64,000 nucleotides of DNA from Paracoccus alkanivorans. GTDB taxonomy: Bacteria > Pseudomonadota > Alphaproteobacteria > Rhodobacterales > Rhodobacteraceae. Made by a program: the position numbers and the translations under genes. Every line of letters starts with the position of its first letter. Positions within the stretch are counted from its first letter, which is position 1. Location of the stretch: positions 434,001 to 498,000 of the forward strand of contig NZ_QOKZ01000002.1 of the NCBI RefSeq assembly GCF_003697785.1, given 5' to 3'. Below the pieces are notes generated by a model that saw nothing but the letters and a program-made list of their open reading frames with translations, was not told where the DNA came from and did no database searches. This document shows, piece by piece, positions 31,008 to 42,277 of this stretch.

Positions 31008-32762
31008 TTACCTTTTCGAAGCCGGCACCGCCTGCTGCGCCTCTTCCGGAGGCTCGACATCCGGACGAACCGGGATAATCTCGGCCTCGCCGGTCGCCTT
31101 GCCGTTCGGTGCCGGACCATCCGCTTTCACGGCCCCGGATCCGGCGCGCGCCCCGGTTCCGCTTTTCTCCGAGGGGCTTTCTCCGGACGCATCCTTTTCA
31201 GGCGCGGTCACGGTGGTCGCGGGCTCCGTCACCTCGACATAATCCTCTTCGCGCGGAACCATGCCCGGAGCGACATCGGCAATCTCGGTCCTCGCCGCTT
31301 TCTTCGCCGGTTCGGGCGTCGCGATCGCCTCGACATCCGCTGAATCAGAGGCTTTCCCGTCTGTCCCCGCCTTGCCCTTGCCGGAAGCACCGACCAGCAG
31401 CGGCAGCATCTCGGCGCCGGGCATTGCCGGGGCGGACCCCTTCTCTTCGGGCTCGCGCCATGTCAGCGTGTCGAAACCGGCGCAGCTGTCGCAGACCGGC
31501 GCCCAGTTAGACATGACATTGCTGCATTTGTCGCAGATCCATTGCGGCCCGCGCGAAGCGGTCAGCGCGCGCGCCAGCCAGCCCCGCACAACGCTGTCAT
31601 CGGCGCCCTCGCCCCGCTCCACGGCGGCCATGATCGACAGGGTTCGCACCGTCGGATGCGACTCGGCCAGGTCGCCAAGCGCCCGCCGCGCGCCGGGGAA
31701 ATCCTCGGCGGCCAGCAAAAGCTCGGCCTTCAGCAGGCGCGATTCCTCGTGATCGGGATTTTTCCGCAGCAGCGCCTCGAAGCGGCGCAGGCGCGCGTTC
31801 GGGGTCTCGTCCGGCACGATCTCGGCATAGGCGGCGGCGACATCGGGATGCGGGCGCACCGACCATGTCTTTTCCAGGATCCGCGTCGCATTGCGCGGAT
31901 CCTTCTGCGCGATATAGCTGCGCGCCGCCAGAACCGAGGCCGGGATCAGGTCGGGCGAGGCCTTGGCGGCGGAAATCGCCGCCTCGCGGGCACTGATCGA
32001 ATTGCCCTGCGCCAGAACCTCGCTGGCCTCCTGCAGGGCCAGAACCGCGTCGCGGCGAAGCGCGACATCCTTGGGCAGCTCCCCCTGCCGGCGCTTGTCC
32101 TTGAGGATGGCGCGGGCGCCCTTCCAGTCATGTTCCCGCGTCTGCAGGTCCAGCAGCGTATTCTGGATCTCCTTGTGGCTCGGCTTGATCGCATAGGCCT
32201 TCTGCGCCAGCAGCATCGCGGCCCTGGTATCGCCCTCTTCCAGTTTTTGCCGCATCAACCCGCGAATGCCGACAAAGCGCGTGCGCTCGTCCTCCAGCAG
32301 CTTGCGATAGGTCGCGTTGGCCCGGGCCGAGTCGCCCGCCACCTCGGCGGCCTGCGCGGTCAGCAGATCGGTGATATGCGGCCGGTCCAGGAATTTCTCG
32401 GCGCGGGCGGCCTTGGCCAGCGCCAGCTTGCCCTCGCCCGAGGCGACGGCCAGCATCCCCTCGCCAAGCGCGTCATATCCCTTGCGCTCGCGCGAGCGGG
32501 CGAAATAGCGGCTGATCGCGGTCTCGTCCCCGGCGATGAAGCGGATGAAGGCCAGCGCAAGGCCCAGCAGCTTGAACACCAGCCATGCCAGCACCATCAG
32601 CACCAGAAGCGCCACGATCGCCTTGATCGGCGTCAGCGCGATCTCGGTGCCCGCATATTCAAGGCGCAATGTCTGGCCGGTTTCCGAAAGCTGCATCGCC
32701 CCCAGGGCAATGGCCAGGACCACGGCAAAGAAAAACAGGATTTTCAACAAGGACAGTAACAT
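31008..32762 (-). CDS. hemY: HemY-type TPR membrane protein with C-terminal zinc ribbon
   Basis: 584 aa. Two N-terminal membrane helices (about 1-25 and 40-65), the HemY_N part [21 protein letters not shown], then TPR-like helical repeats to about 400. Near 425-450 is a four-Cys zinc ribbon (WICDKCSNV...[14 protein letters not shown]), followed by a disordered acidic/Pro tail. HemY proteins are encoded with hem genes but are not protoporphyrinogen oxidase; the TPR plus ribbon plan recalls LapB/YciM. Start ATG 32762 places the first helix at the N-terminus. 11 bp separate it from the mitofilin-like gene. Confidence 0.88.
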   Translation of the reverse strand: MLLSLLKILFFFAVVLAIALGAMQLSETGQTLRLEYAGTEIALTPIKAIVALLVLMVLAWLVFKLLGLALAFIRFIAGDETAISRYFARSRERKGYDALGEGMLAVASGEGKLALAKAARAEKFLDRPHITDLLTAQAAEVAGDSARANATYRKLLEDERTRFVGIRGLMRQKLEEGDTRAAMLLAQKAYAIKPSHKEIQNTLLDLQTREHDWKGARAILKDKRRQGELPKDVALRRDAVLALQEASEVLAQGNSISAREAAISAAKASPDLIPASVLAARSYIAQKDPRNATRILEKTWSVRPHPDVAAAYAEIVPDETPNARLRRFEALLRKNPDHEESRLLKAELLLAAEDFPGARRALGDLAESHPTVRTLSIMAAVERGEGADDSVVRGWLARALTASRGPQWICDKCSNVMSNWAPVCDSCAGFDTLTWREPEEKGSAPAMPGAEMLPLLVGASGKGKAGTDGKASDSADVEAIATPEPAKKAARTEIADVAPGMVPREEDYVEVTEPATTVTAPEKDASGESPSEKSGTGARAGSGAVKADGPAPNGKATGEAEIIPVRPDVEPPEEAQQAVPASKR

Positions 32763-32773
32763 GGGCCGGGTCC

Positions 32774-34294
32774 TCAATTCGTGGTGGCTGACAGGTCGGA
32801 CAGCGCCGCCTGCGCATCGCTGAAGGCCGTGGCACCGGCCAGCCAATCGGCCATGGCCGGGGCTTCGCGGGCAGCATCGGGCAAGGCCGCCATCTCTTCC
32901 AGGGCAGCGGCGATATCGCCCGCCTCGACCCTGGCATTGGCGCGCGAAAGCACCGCGTCGGGATCGTCCCCCTCGCGCGGGGCGACCGAACGGGCGCCGG
33001 TCTGTGCCTTCAGGAAATTCGTCAGCATGTTGCCGCCCTGCGCGCCCTCGGCGGACAGGGACGCCCGCAGCGCCGCCCGCGAGGCATCGCCAAAGCTGTC
33101 CTGCAGGGTCTCGATGCTGGGGATGTCCTGTTGCAACGCTTCAGGGGCGTCCATCCCGGCATCGGCAAGGGCCTGCTGCGCGTCCTGCGCCGTCACACCC
33201 TTGTCCAGCGCGGCCTGCAATGCGGCGACCGCCGCCACGGCCTGCGCGCGTTTTGTGCTGTCGGCAGCGGCTTCCTGCAATTTCGTGGCTTCCGCTTGCG
33301 CAGCACTGATCTGCGCCTGCGCCTGTTCGGCGGCGGAACTGATCTGCTGTTGCAGCGTATCGGCCTGCTCGGCGATCTGCTGCACTTTCGCGGCGGCCTC
33401 GGGGTCGATGCCGGGCCGCGCCTCCAGCTTGGCCAGCTTAGCGGCCTGCTGTTCCAGTTGCTCCTGCAACCGCGCGAGATCCTGCGGCGAAACCGGCGCT
33501 TCGCCCGCGCCGCCCGCAAGGCTCGCCGAGGCGGGATCGGATGGCGCACCGGCCGCATCCGAAGGGGCCGCCCCCGCCGCTTCCAGCGCGGCGATACGCT
33601 CGGCCTGCTCTTCCAGCATGGCCTGGATATCGGCGGGAACCGCGGCCTCGCCTGCATCGGCAGCCGTTGTCTCGGCCACGGCCTGCCGCGCCGCCTCTTC
33701 GGCGGCCGTCACGGCATCGGCCCTGATCGCCTCGGCGTCGATGGCGGGCTCCTGCTCGGGCAACCAGCCCGCCGGCAGATGCGGCAATGCCCAGATCGTC
33801 GCCGCAGCGCCCAGGCCGGCAGCCACGACACCGCCGAAAACCACCGGCCAGAAGCCGGTCTTGCGCACGGTCACGTTCTGCTGTGTTGCGGTCGGCTGGT
33901 TCGCCGCCGCCTGCTGTATCCCGGCCGGTTCCGCCTCGGGCTTGCCGCGCGAATCGACGGACGGAACGCCGGGTTTACTCTCGTCCTTCGGCCCCGTCTC
34001 CGGTTCCGTGGCGGCGGAGATCACGGCGGCCTTGCCCATATCCGCCTGTTCCGGCGCCGGTTTGGGCTCTGCCGCGCCCCGCCCTGTCGCGGATTTTCCG
34101 ACCAGCGCCGAATCGGCGGGGCTGATCTCTCCCCCGCGCGCGGCAGCCGAATCGCCCTTGCCCGCACCTGTATCGGTGGTGCGGATCACACCCGGCTCAG
34201 CCGCCTCTTTCCTGAGCTTCAGCGTCTCTTTCGGCTGCTCGGCCGGTGAGGCCGCGGTTTTGTTCGAGGGTTTGCTCTTGCTTGGCTTGGTCAC
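32774..34294 (-). CDS. Mitofilin/Mic60-like inner-membrane protein (COG4223)
   Basis: 506 aa: a disordered, charged cytoplasmic N-terminus (1-145), one membrane helix (about 148-172, [24 protein letters not shown]), a long Ala/Gln/Glu-rich coiled coil (about 180-390) and a C-terminal mitofilin-like signature region (about 400-495, [36 protein letters not shown]). Alphaproteobacterial Mic60 homologues are found in the heme operon and can shape intracytoplasmic membranes. Placement between hemD and hemY fits that family exactly. Membrane-shaping here is inferred from the family. Confidence 0.85.
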   Translation of the reverse strand: MTKPSKSKPSNKTAASPAEQPKETLKLRKEAAEPGVIRTTDTGAGKGDSAAARGGEISPADSALVGKSATGRGAAEPKPAPEQADMGKAAVISAATEPETGPKDESKPGVPSVDSRGKPEAEPAGIQQAAANQPTATQQNVTVRKTGFWPVVFGGVVAAGLGAAATIWALPHLPAGWLPEQEPAIDAEAIRADAVTAAEEAARQAVAETTAADAGEAAVPADIQAMLEEQAERIAALEAAGAAPSDAAGAPSDPASASLAGGAGEAPVSPQDLARLQEQLEQQAAKLAKLEARPGIDPEAAAKVQQIAEQADTLQQQISSAAEQAQAQISAAQAEATKLQEAAADSTKRAQAVAAVAALQAALDKGVTAQDAQQALADAGMDAPEALQQDIPSIETLQDSFGDASRAALRASLSAEGAQGGNMLTNFLKAQTGARSVAPREGDDPDAVLSRANARVEAGDIAAALEEMAALPDAAREAPAMADWLAGATAFSDAQAALSDLSATTN

Positions 34295-34391
34295 GTTTAC
34301 TCCCCGTCATCCAACGCCACGGTGGCACCGCAGCCGCCGGGTCTTCCGGCTTAGCCTATCCAGCCAATGCCGCAGTCTCAACCCGCTGTCA

Positions 34392-35063
34392 TCAGCTTTG
34401 TTCCCTTTCCGCAAGTCGGCGAATCGTCGCGGCCATCGCTTTTGCAGAGGGATCGGCGGCGATTGCGCGGCGCTTGGCGGGCATCCGCCACTCATCCATC
34501 GCAGCCGGGCTGATCGCCGCGATCCATGCCTCGGCACGGGAATCACGGAACGCCGCCGACAGCAGCCGGGCGGAGCGCGGAGAGAACAGCGGCACCGCCA
34601 CCGGCCCGGGTCCGGCCAGCAATGCCCGGGCCGCGTCATTCAGGGGCTGGGCGATCTGGTCGTAGACCACCATCCCCTCGACCGGCAATTCGCGCGCGAG
34701 GTGACGGCCATGCGGATGGATCAGCGGAACCTCTGCCGCCTCGATCAGCGGCAGCAACCCCTCGGCAAAGCCGTTGCCCTCGCGCGGGGTAAACCCGGCC
34801 TCGCGCGCAGCCTTCGCCGTCCGCGCGCCCACGCAAAGCGCCAGCCGCCCCCGCCCCGGTCCCGCCGCCGGCACCGCATGGGCCGAGGTAAAGACCAGCC
34901 CCGGCGCCGCATGCAGCCGGTCCGCATCATGCGCCACCGGCGCGATCCTCAGGATCGGCGAGATCACCGCCTCCCATTCCGGCAGCATCGCCGCGAAGCG
35001 CCGCGAATCCGGCTCGGGGCGGGTCAGCAGAAGGCGGGGCTGCGGCTTTGCTGGCATTGGCAT
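34392..35063 (-). CDS. hemD: Uroporphyrinogen-III synthase
   Basis: 223 aa; closes and inverts hydroxymethylbilane to uroporphyrinogen III. Family identity from [14 protein letters not shown] at the start, [21 protein letters not shown] and [11 protein letters not shown]; overall conservation is low as usual for HemD. hemC is not in the window: upstream is the divergent tsaD, 60 bp away. Alternative start two codons downstream. Leads the hemD-mitofilin-hemY set. Confidence 0.88.
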   Translation of the reverse strand: MPMPAKPQPRLLLTRPEPDSRRFAAMLPEWEAVISPILRIAPVAHDADRLHAAPGLVFTSAHAVPAAGPGRGRLALCVGARTAKAAREAGFTPREGNGFAEGLLPLIEAAEVPLIHPHGRHLARELPVEGMVVYDQIAQPLNDAARALLAGPGPVAVPLFSPRSARLLSAAFRDSRAEAWIAAISPAAMDEWRMPAKRRAIAADPSAKAMAATIRRLAEREQS

Positions 35064-35123
35064 TTCCCCCTCGGCGATGCTACTTCATCAGGGGTAAGCG
35101 GCATTCCCCCTCCCGGCAAGAGC

Positions 35124-36191
35124 ATGGACGACAGCATTTTCCTTGGCATCGAAAGCAGTTGCGATGACACCGCCGCCGCCATCGTCACCGGCGGCCGCCG
35201 CATCCTGTCCTCGGTCGTGGCGGGCCAGACCGAGATGCATGCCGATTTCGGCGGCGTCGTCCCCGAGATCGCCGCCCGCGCCCATGCCGAGCGGCTGGAT
35301 ATCTGCGTCGAGCAGGCGCTGGCCGAATCGGGGCTGACGCTGCGCGAACTGACCGCCGTTGCGGTGACTGCCGGGCCGGGGCTGATCGGCGGGGTGATGG
35401 CCGGGGTGATGATGGCCAAGGGCATCGCCGCCGGGGCCGGGCTGCCGCTGGTGGGGGTGAACCACCTTGCCGGACATGCGCTGACCCCGCGCCTGACGGA
35501 TGGCATCGGTTTTCCCTACCTGGTGCTGTTGGTCTCGGGCGGGCATTGCCAGTTCCTGCGCGTGGATGGCCCGCAGGAATTCTCGCGCCTCGGCGGCACC
35601 ATCGACGACGCACCCGGAGAGGCGTTCGACAAGCTGGCCAAGCTGCTGGCCCTACCCCAGCCCGGCGGCCCCTCGGTCGAGGCCGAGGCGGCGCTTGGGC
35701 GTGCCGACCGCTTCGAGCTGCCGCGTCCGCTTCTGGACCGGCCCGGCTGCGACATGTCCTTTTCGGGCCTCAAGACGGCGGCGCTGCGCCTGCGCGACCA
35801 GCTGATCGCGGAACAGGGCGGGTTGCGGCAATCCGACCGGCAGGATCTCTGCGCCGCCTTCCAGACCGCCGTGGCCGAGGTTCTGGCCGAGAAATCCCGC
35901 CGCGCGCTGGCCCTGTCCCCTGCCCCGGTGCTGGCCGTTGCGGGCGGGGTCGCGGCCAACAGGACCATCCGCGCCGCGCTGGAACAGGTCGCGCGGGACG
36001 CGGGCGCGCGCTTCCTCGCCCCGCCCCTGCGGCTTTGCACCGACAACGCGGCAATGATCGCGTGGGCGGGGATCGAGCGGTTCCGGACAGGCGCGCGCGA
36101 CGGCATGGACCTAGCCGCCCGCCCACGTTGGCCACTGGACAGCCGCGCCGCGCCGATGCTGGGCAGCGGCAAGAAGGGGGCGAAGGCATGA
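35124..36191 (+). CDS. tsaD: tRNA N6-adenosine threonylcarbamoyltransferase
   Basis: 355 aa, catalytic subunit for t6A37 in ANN-decoding tRNAs. [16 protein letters not shown], metal His pair in the [10 protein letters not shown] helix, [34 protein letters not shown] and the C-terminal [12 protein letters not shown] are all there. The frame is open for 2.3 kb upstream but only ATG 35124 gives the conserved N-terminus. Its stop overlaps the gpsA start (ATGA). Divergent from hemD. Confidence 0.97.
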   Translation: MDDSIFLGIESSCDDTAAAIVTGGRRILSSVVAGQTEMHADFGGVVPEIAARAHAERLDICVEQALAESGLTLRELTAVAVTAGPGLIGGVMAGVMMAKGIAAGAGLPLVGVNHLAGHALTPRLTDGIGFPYLVLLVSGGHCQFLRVDGPQEFSRLGGTIDDAPGEAFDKLAKLLALPQPGGPSVEAEAALGRADRFELPRPLLDRPGCDMSFSGLKTAALRLRDQLIAEQGGLRQSDRQDLCAAFQTAVAEVLAEKSRRALALSPAPVLAVAGGVAANRTIRAALEQVARDAGARFLAPPLRLCTDNAAMIAWAGIERFRTGARDGMDLAARPRWPLDSRAAPMLGSGKKGAKA

Positions 36192-37129
36192 GCATCGCGG
36201 TTCTGGGCGCAGGCGCATTCGGCTCTGCGCTGGCGGTGGCGCTGGCGACACGCGGGCCGGTCACGCTTTGGGGACGCAGCACGGGTTGGGGGCGAGAGAA
36301 CCCGCGCCTGCCCGGCGTCACCCTGCCCGATGCGGTCACCGTCACCGGCGACCTGCCGCAGGCCACCCGCGCCGATACGCTGCTGCTGGCCCTTCCGGCG
36401 CAGAAGCTGGGCGCATTCCTGGCCGATCACGCCGCGCATCTGGACGGCAAGACGCTGGTCAGCACGGCCAAGGGGATCGATCTGACCCGGCTGACCGGCC
36501 CCTCGCGGCTGATTGCCTCCGCCTGTCCCGCCGCCACGGTCGCGGTGCTGACCGGCCCGTCATTCGCCGCCGATATCGCCCGTGGCCTGCCCACCGCCCT
36601 GACGCTGGCCTGCGCCGATCCCGGGCGCGGCAAGGCGCTGCAGCATGCGCTGTCCACGCCCGTCCTGCGCCTTTACCGCAGCAGCGACGTGACCGGGGCC
36701 GAACTGGGCGGCGCGCTGAAGAACGTCATCGCCATCGCCGCCGGAACCGTGATGGGCGCGGGGCTGGGCGACAGCGCCCGCGCGGCAATCATCACCAGGG
36801 GCTTTGCCGAGATGACCCGCCTCAGCGCCCGGCTTGGCGCCCGGCCCGAGACGCTCACCGGCCTGTCGGGACTGGGCGACCTGATGCTGACCTGCTCTTC
36901 GGTGCAGTCGCGCAATTTCCGTTTCGGCCATGCCATCGGCTCGGGCTCGGATTTCGACTCCGGCACGACCGTCGAGGGGGCCGCCACCGCCCGCGCCGTG
37001 ACCCGGCTGGCCGCGGAACTGGACGAGGAACTGCCCATCGCCGCCATGGTCGCGCGTCTTGCGCAAGGCGCGGTTTCCGTGGAAAACGCCATGGAGCACC
37101 TGATGAACCGCCCGCTCAAGGAGGAATGA
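36188..37129 (+). CDS. gpsA: NAD(P)H-dependent glycerol-3-phosphate dehydrogenase
   Basis: 313 aa cytoplasmic enzyme producing sn-glycerol 3-phosphate for phospholipids. Rossmann [10 protein letters not shown] at the N-terminus, STAKGI, the catalytic-Lys region [12 protein letters not shown], and [11 protein letters not shown]...RNFRFG. Start overlaps tsaD by 4 nt; its TGA overlaps the next ATG by 1 nt, so four genes from tsaD to the EVE gene form one translation-coupled operon. Confidence 0.96.
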   Translation: MSIAVLGAGAFGSALAVALATRGPVTLWGRSTGWGRENPRLPGVTLPDAVTVTGDLPQATRADTLLLALPAQKLGAFLADHAAHLDGKTLVSTAKGIDLTRLTGPSRLIASACPAATVAVLTGPSFAADIARGLPTALTLACADPGRGKALQHALSTPVLRLYRSSDVTGAELGGALKNVIAIAAGTVMGAGLGDSARAAIITRGFAEMTRLSARLGARPETLTGLSGLGDLMLTCSSVQSRNFRFGHAIGSGSDFDSGTTVEGAATARAVTRLAAELDEELPIAAMVARLAQGAVSVENAMEHLMNRPLKEE

Positions 37130-37401
37130 TGCCCCTATTCGCCGTCATCTGCCGGGACAGGCCCGGCGCACTGCAGACCCGGCTGGACACGCGCGAGGCG
37201 CATCTGGCCCATATCAGGGACAGCGGGATCGTCGCCATGGCCGGCCCGCTGATCGAGGACGGAGAGATGCGCGGCTCGCTGGTCATTCTCGACGCCCCCG
37301 ACCTGGGCGCGGCCGAGGACTGGGCGGCGAATGATCCCTACAAATCCGCCGGGCTGTTCGAGAGCGTGCGGGTGACCGAATGGAAGAAGGTGATCGGCTG
37401 A
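37129..37401 (+). CDS. YciI-family protein
   Basis: 90 aa ferredoxin-like fold protein ([30 protein letters not shown] with the His/Asp pair, GSLVILDAPDLGAAEDW, NDPYKSAGLFESV). YciI-like proteins are small dimeric enzymes or binding proteins of uncertain function. Common neighbour of gpsA and tsaD in Rhodobacteraceae. Overlaps both flanking genes by 1 nt. Confidence 0.9.
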   Translation: MPLFAVICRDRPGALQTRLDTREAHLAHIRDSGIVAMAGPLIEDGEMRGSLVILDAPDLGAAEDWAANDPYKSAGLFESVRVTEWKKVIG

Positions 37402-37814
37402 TGGCATACTGGCTTTTCAAATCCGAACCCGACGTCTTTGGCTGGGACGACCTGGTCGCCAAGGGCGATCGGGGCGAGGAATGGGACGGGGTGCGCAACT
37501 ACCAGGCCCGCAACAACATGCGGGCGATGAAAAAGGGCGATCTCGGGCTGTTCTATCACTCGAACCAGGGCAAGGAGGCCGTCGGCATCTGCGAGGTCAT
37601 CGCCGAGGCCCATCCCGACAGCACCACCGACGATCCCAGATGGGAATGCGTGGATGTGAAGGCGGTCAAACCGCTGCCGCGCTTTGTCTCGCTGGAGCAG
37701 GCCAAGACCGAGCCCCGGCTGAAGGACATGGCGCTGGTCAACAATTCCCGCCTGTCGGTCCAGCCGGTGAGTGACGCGGAATGGGCGGTGGTGATGGAAC
37801 TCGCCGGTCTCTGA
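37401..37814 (+). CDS. EVE domain-containing protein
   Basis: 137 aa, a single EVE (PUA-like) domain: YWLFKSEPDVFGWDDL, WDGVRNYQARNNMRAM, GDLGLFYHSNQGKEAVGI, ending VVMELAGL. EVE domains bind modified bases, and standalone proteins of this thymocyte-nuclear-protein type are widespread; the ligand is unknown. Last gene of the tsaD operon. The following 186 bp before metG show no gene. Confidence 0.93.
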   Translation: MAYWLFKSEPDVFGWDDLVAKGDRGEEWDGVRNYQARNNMRAMKKGDLGLFYHSNQGKEAVGICEVIAEAHPDSTTDDPRWECVDVKAVKPLPRFVSLEQAKTEPRLKDMALVNNSRLSVQPVSDAEWAVVMELAGL

Positions 37815-38000
37815 CCGGCTGCGGAAACACCGCACCCGCCGGCAGATCGGTGCCGGGGACAGTGTTGGCGCCACAGGCTACCCCCTGAAGCTACCCCGGG
37901 GCGGCGGATCGGTAATCCGCGGGCGCGGGGAAACCTTTCGTAACCGCTGGAAATTCCCCTGCGGTGCCGATAGACAAGCGCCGATCAAAAGGACGCATCC

Positions 38001-39719
38001 ATGGCCCGCCATCTCATCACCTCTGCCCTGCCCTATATCAACGGCATCAAGCATCTGGGAAATCTCGTCGGCTCCCAGCTTCCCGCCGATCTTTACGCGC
38101 GTTACCTGCGGGGGCGCGGGCATGAGGTGATGTTCATCTGCGCCACCGACGAGCACGGCACCCCCGCCGAACTGGCCGCCGCCAAGACCGGCGAGCCGGT
38201 GGCCGAATACTGCGCCCGGATGCATGGCGAGCAATCGGCGCTGGCGCGGGGTTTCGGCCTCAGCTTCGATCATTACGGGCGTTCCTCCAGCGACCGCAAC
38301 CGCGTGCTGACCCAGCATTTCGCCGGACGGCTGGCCGATGCGGGCTATATCCGCGAGGTCAGCGAGAAGCAGGTCTACTCCATCGATGACGGCCGCTTCC
38401 TGCCCGACCGCTATATCGAGGGCACCTGCCCCAATTGCGGCTACGAGCGTGCGCGCGGCGATCAATGCGAGAACTGCACCAAGCAGCTCGACCCGACCGA
38501 CCTGATCAATCCGCGCTCGGCCGTCAGCGGCAGCACCAACCTGGAAGTGCGCGAGACCAAGCATCTCTACCTGCGCCAATCGGCGCTCAAGGGCGAGATC
38601 GCCGAATGGATCGATTCCAAGACCGGCTGGCCGATCCTGACCACCTCGATCGCCAAGAAATGGCTCAACGATGGCGACGGGCTGCGCGACCGGGGCATCA
38701 CCCGCGACCTGAACTGGGGCGTGCCGGTCAAGCGCGGCGAGCAGGACTGGCCGGGGATGGAGGGCAAGGTCTTCTATGTCTGGTTCGACGCGCCCATCGA
38801 GTATATCGGCGCCACCGCAGAATGGGCCGACGCCAACGGCCGGGCCGAGGCCGACTGGCGCCGCTGGTGGCGGCTGGACGAGGGCGCGGGCGACGTCACC
38901 TATACCCAGTTCATGGGCAAGGATAACGTGCCCTTCCACACCCTGTCCTTTCCCTGCACCCAGATCGGTTCGGGCGAGCCGTGGAAGATGGTCGATTACA
39001 TCAAGTCCTTCAACTACCTGACCTATGACGGCGGGCAGTTCTCGACCTCGCAGGGACGCGGCGTGTTCATGGATCACGCGCTCGAGATCCTGCCCGCCGA
39101 TTACTGGCGCTGGTGGCTGCTGTCCCACGCCCCCGAATCCGGCGACAGCGAGTTCACATGGGAGAATTTCCAGCAGTCGGTGAACAAGGATCTCGCCGAT
39201 GTGCTCGGCAATTTCGTCAGCCGGATCACCAAGTTCTGCCGCTCGAAGTTCGGCGAGGCGGTGCCCGAGGGCGGCAGCTACGGCCCCGACGAAACCGCAC
39301 TGATCGAGGCCCTGACCACCCGCATCCGCGCCTACGAGGGGCATATGGACCGGATGGAGATCCGCCGCTCTGCCGCCGAGCTGCGCGCCATCTGGGTGCT
39401 GGGCAACGAATATCTGCAAAGCGCGGCGCCGTGGTCCAGCTTCAAGACCGACCCGGAAATGGCCGCGATGCAGGTCCGGCTCGGGCTGAACCTGATCCGG
39501 CTTTACGCGGTGCTGTCGGCGCCTTTCATCCCCTTTGCCTCGAAGTCGATGCTTGAGGCGATGCAAACCGATCAGGCAGACTGGCCCACCGACATCGCAG
39601 AGGCGCTGGCCGCCCTGCAACCGGGCCATGCCTTTACCGTGCCCGAGGTGCTTTTCGCCAAGATCACCGACGAACAGCGCGCGGAATGGGAAGAACGCTT
39701 CAAGGGCACGCGGGAATAA
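38001..39719 (+). CDS. metG: Methionyl-tRNA synthetase
   Basis: 572 aa, class I synthetase. HIGH-equivalent KHLGN near residue 15, four-Cys zinc knuckle [17 protein letters not shown] (about 143-159), KMSKS-equivalent FSTSQGRG (about 347), and the anticodon-binding helical domain. There is no C-terminal EMAP/Arc1p-like tRNA-binding domain, so it is the short form. Leader AAAAGGACG precedes ATG 38001. No SAM riboswitch-like structure was evident upstream. Confidence 0.97.
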   Translation: MARHLITSALPYINGIKHLGNLVGSQLPADLYARYLRGRGHEVMFICATDEHGTPAELAAAKTGEPVAEYCARMHGEQSALARGFGLSFDHYGRSSSDRNRVLTQHFAGRLADAGYIREVSEKQVYSIDDGRFLPDRYIEGTCPNCGYERARGDQCENCTKQLDPTDLINPRSAVSGSTNLEVRETKHLYLRQSALKGEIAEWIDSKTGWPILTTSIAKKWLNDGDGLRDRGITRDLNWGVPVKRGEQDWPGMEGKVFYVWFDAPIEYIGATAEWADANGRAEADWRRWWRLDEGAGDVTYTQFMGKDNVPFHTLSFPCTQIGSGEPWKMVDYIKSFNYLTYDGGQFSTSQGRGVFMDHALEILPADYWRWWLLSHAPESGDSEFTWENFQQSVNKDLADVLGNFVSRITKFCRSKFGEAVPEGGSYGPDETALIEALTTRIRAYEGHMDRMEIRRSAAELRAIWVLGNEYLQSAAPWSSFKTDPEMAAMQVRLGLNLIRLYAVLSAPFIPFASKSMLEAMQTDQADWPTDIAEALAALQPGHAFTVPEVLFAKITDEQRAEWEERFKGTRE

Positions 39720-39761
39720 GCGCCCCGATCCGGGCCGCTCCGCCCCCGTCCAAAGGCGCTC

Positions 39762-39840
39762 CGGCTCTTCTTCGCGCAGATATCCCCTGGGGAAGCACGC
39801 GAGGTGCGGCGGGGGGCGGCAGCCCCCGGCCATGGCGAGA
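39762..39840 (+). repeat. Partial copy of dispersed repeat family B
   Basis: CTCTTCTTCGCGCAGATATC followed by a G/C hairpin and GGCAGCCCCCGGCCATGGCG, downstream of metG and before the convergent aqpZ stop. It lacks the outer terminal repeats. Confidence 0.55.
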
Positions 39841-39899
39841 TCATCTCGCCGAGTTTCACAGATCCGCCACTCCGGGCGGGTCCCAGGGATCCTGCGGTA

Positions 39900-40586
39900 T
39901 CAGTCGTTTTCGCCGAAGCTTTTCCAGATCGACGCGCCGATGACCGCGCCAAGGATCGGGGCGACCCAGAACAGCCACAACTGCCCAAGCGCCCAGCCAT
40001 CGGCAAACAGCGCCTGGCTGGTCGAACGGGCGGGATTGACCGAGGTATTGGTGACCGGAATCGAGATGAGATGGATCAGCACCAGCGCCAGTCCGATCGC
40101 GATCGGCGCGAAGCCGGTCGGCGCCCGGCCATGGGTAACGCCGAGGATGACGATCAGAAAGAACGCGGTCAGGATCGTCTCGATGACGAGGGCCGCGAGC
40201 ATCGAATAGCCATCCGGCGAATGCTCGCCATATCCGTTTGCCGCGAATCCCCCGGCCTCGAATCCCGCCTTGCCGGTGGCGATGACATAAAGCGCGGCGG
40301 CGGCAAGGACGGCCCCGGCCAGCTGCGCCACGATATAGGGCAGCAGATGGGCCGCCGGGAACCGCCCCGCCGTGGCGAGGCCGATCGAGACGGCAGGGTT
40401 GAAATGCCCGCCGGAAATCCCGCCGACGGCATAGGCCATGGTCAGGACGGTCAGGCCGAAGGCAAGGGCAACGCCGGTAAAGCCGATGCCGAGCTCTGGA
40501 TATGCTGCGGCGAAAATGGCGCTGCCGCAGCCTCCGAACACGAGCCAGAAAGTGCCGAGAACCTCGGCAGTAAGTTTCTTATACAT
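39900..40586 (-). CDS. aqpZ: Aquaporin Z-type water channel
   Basis: 228 aa inner-membrane channel with six helices and both half-helix motifs ([12 protein letters not shown] and [14 protein letters not shown]). F at the first selectivity position ([11 protein letters not shown] context) and H in [10 protein letters not shown] fit a water-specific AqpZ rather than a glycerol facilitator. Start MYKKLTAEV at 40586 follows CGGAG at 8 nt. The 239-bp upstream gap is AT-richer and shared with the divergent DUF2156 gene. Confidence 0.93.
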   Translation of the reverse strand: MYKKLTAEVLGTFWLVFGGCGSAIFAAAYPELGIGFTGVALAFGLTVLTMAYAVGGISGGHFNPAVSIGLATAGRFPAAHLLPYIVAQLAGAVLAAAALYVIATGKAGFEAGGFAANGYGEHSPDGYSMLAALVIETILTAFFLIVILGVTHGRAPTGFAPIAIGLALVLIHLISIPVTNTSVNPARSTSQALFADGWALGQLWLFWVAPILGAVIGASIWKSFGEND

Positions 40587-40825
40587 TTGAAAACTCCGAA
40601 GTTTGAAATATGGCGGCACGGCCGGGGTGAGGGGACGTGCATGTCTGTAATAGTTCCCAAAGTTTCCATTTACGCAAGATGGAACCTCGTATTAACCATG
40701 CGCCGGGAAAATCGCGGAAAATACCGCCGGTCAACTTTTGCTTTGCGAAACCGCTGTAGACAGCACAGTGGCGCGGCCGGGCTTGCCTGTCCAAGCGCCT
40801 TGCCGACTCTTGTTGCGGGTGGACC

Positions 40826-42148
40826 ATGGCGGATACGCTTGCCGATGACGAAAATTCCGCATTGCGGGAGGATCACGGAACGCAGGTTCCGCCGGGGCCC
40901 GGGCTCCCGCTGGCCAAGTTGATCTTCGGCCGGCTATTGCCCGACCGCTACTCGCTCTTGTCCTGCAGCCTGTTTGTCCTTGGCGTGGCATTTTCCGCCC
41001 TGCTTCTCTTCGCCGAACTCGTCGAAGGGGCCGGGCTGAGATTGCTTCTGGCAAATCGCGGCTTCACCGCGCCTGTCACACTGGCGTTGCTGGCGCTGAC
41101 CGGCGGGGCGATTGCGCGCAGGCTGCTCGGCCGGCTCCCCGGTTGCAGGCTGCCGGCAACCGGGGACCTGCGCCGCGCCGCCGATATCCTCGCCCGTCAG
41201 CCTGATGCGGGCGCCGGCCTTGTCCGCCTTGGCGACAAGCAGGTGATGTTTTCCGACTGCGGCACGGCCTTCATCATGTATGCCCGGCGCGGACGCTCCT
41301 GCGTGGCCCTGTTCGATCCGGTCGGTCCGGCGCAGGCATGGCCCGGACTGATCGTGAAGTTCATCGAAACGGCCCGCAAGGCCGGATGCCGGGCGGTTTT
41401 CTACCAGGTCTCGGCAGGGTTCCTGCCATTTGCGCTGGACACGGGGATGAAATGCCTGAAATTTGGCGAGCAAGCTATTGTCGATATTGAAAATTTCAAC
41501 CTGCAGGGCGGCACCTGGCTGAAATTGCGCCGCTCGGTGAACCGCGCCACGCGCGACGGGTTGGAGTTTTCCATGCTCTCCGCCGATGAAATTCCCGCCG
41601 TGCTGGACGAACTGAGACATGTCTCCGATCTCTGGCTGGCGATGCATCGAACCGCCGAGAAGGGCTTTTCCCTTGGAAGGTTCCAGCCGGAATACATCGC
41701 CGCGGGGCCGGTGGCGGTCATCAGGATGAACGGCAGGATCGTGGCATTCGCCAATATCCTTGTCTCGTCCTGCGAAGGCGATGCCTATATCGACCTGATG
41801 CGCCATGTCCCCGATGCCCATCGGGGCGCAATGGACCTGCTTTTCGTCCGCATCATGGAGCGGCTGAAGGCCGAGGGGTTCCGGACCCTGAACCTGGGCA
41901 TGGCCCCGCTGGCCGGACTTGCCATCCATTCGCGGGCGCCGCTTTGGAATCATCTCGGCAACCGGATATTCCTCAGCGGCGAACGGTATTACAATTTCCA
42001 GGGCGTAAGGGCTTTCAAGTCCAAGTTCCGCCCCCGGTGGCAGCCGCGCTATATCGCGGTTTCCGGCCGGGGCATTGCGGTGCTGGCAATTCTCGACATC
42101 GCGTTACTCATCGGCGGCGGTCTCAAGGGAATTATTCGAAAACAATAA
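40826..42148 (+). CDS. DUF2156 / MprF C-terminal-like membrane protein
   Basis: 440 aa: two or three hydrophobic segments near the N-terminus (about 42-66, 75-95) and a last one at about 415-432, around a GNAT-fold DUF2156 domain (about 115-405; SDCGTAFIMYARRGRSCVALFDPVG, LNLGMAPLAGL, NFQGVRAFKSKFRPRWQPRY). In MprF this domain transfers Lys or Ala from tRNA to phosphatidylglycerol. This protein lacks the large flippase domain of MprF, so it is a short relative; an aminoacyl-lipid role is possible but unproven. Divergent from aqpZ. Confidence 0.85.
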   Translation: MADTLADDENSALREDHGTQVPPGPGLPLAKLIFGRLLPDRYSLLSCSLFVLGVAFSALLLFAELVEGAGLRLLLANRGFTAPVTLALLALTGGAIARRLLGRLPGCRLPATGDLRRAADILARQPDAGAGLVRLGDKQVMFSDCGTAFIMYARRGRSCVALFDPVGPAQAWPGLIVKFIETARKAGCRAVFYQVSAGFLPFALDTGMKCLKFGEQAIVDIENFNLQGGTWLKLRRSVNRATRDGLEFSMLSADEIPAVLDELRHVSDLWLAMHRTAEKGFSLGRFQPEYIAAGPVAVIRMNGRIVAFANILVSSCEGDAYIDLMRHVPDAHRGAMDLLFVRIMERLKAEGFRTLNLGMAPLAGLAIHSRAPLWNHLGNRIFLSGERYYNFQGVRAFKSKFRPRWQPRYIAVSGRGIAVLAILDIALLIGGGLKGIIRKQ

Positions 42149-42277
42149 ATTGCCTTGATTATCTCAGGCTCCCGCCCAGATGGATGACCGCCCCGCTTCC
42201 GGCCCGGTCCGGGCTGCGCCATCTGGCGCAGCGCCGCCGCCGGGTCTATCCTGACCGGACAGGAACAGGAGCCCCGC

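Noticed and set aside
32781..35123. Long open frame upstream of tsaD
   Set aside because: Merely the in-phase opposite strand of hemD, the mitofilin-like gene and hemY; the conserved TsaD N-terminus begins at 35124.
37815..38000. Possible riboswitch before metG, and likewise before ade (13979-14097)
   Set aside because: No SAM, T-box or purine aptamer signature could be recognised by eye.
37878..39833. 651-codon minus-strand ORF opposite metG
   Set aside because: Exact antisense of metG; long antisense frames are expected at this GC content. The same holds for the long plus-strand frames opposite the exonuclease fusion (4208-6286) and the symporter (8830-10860).
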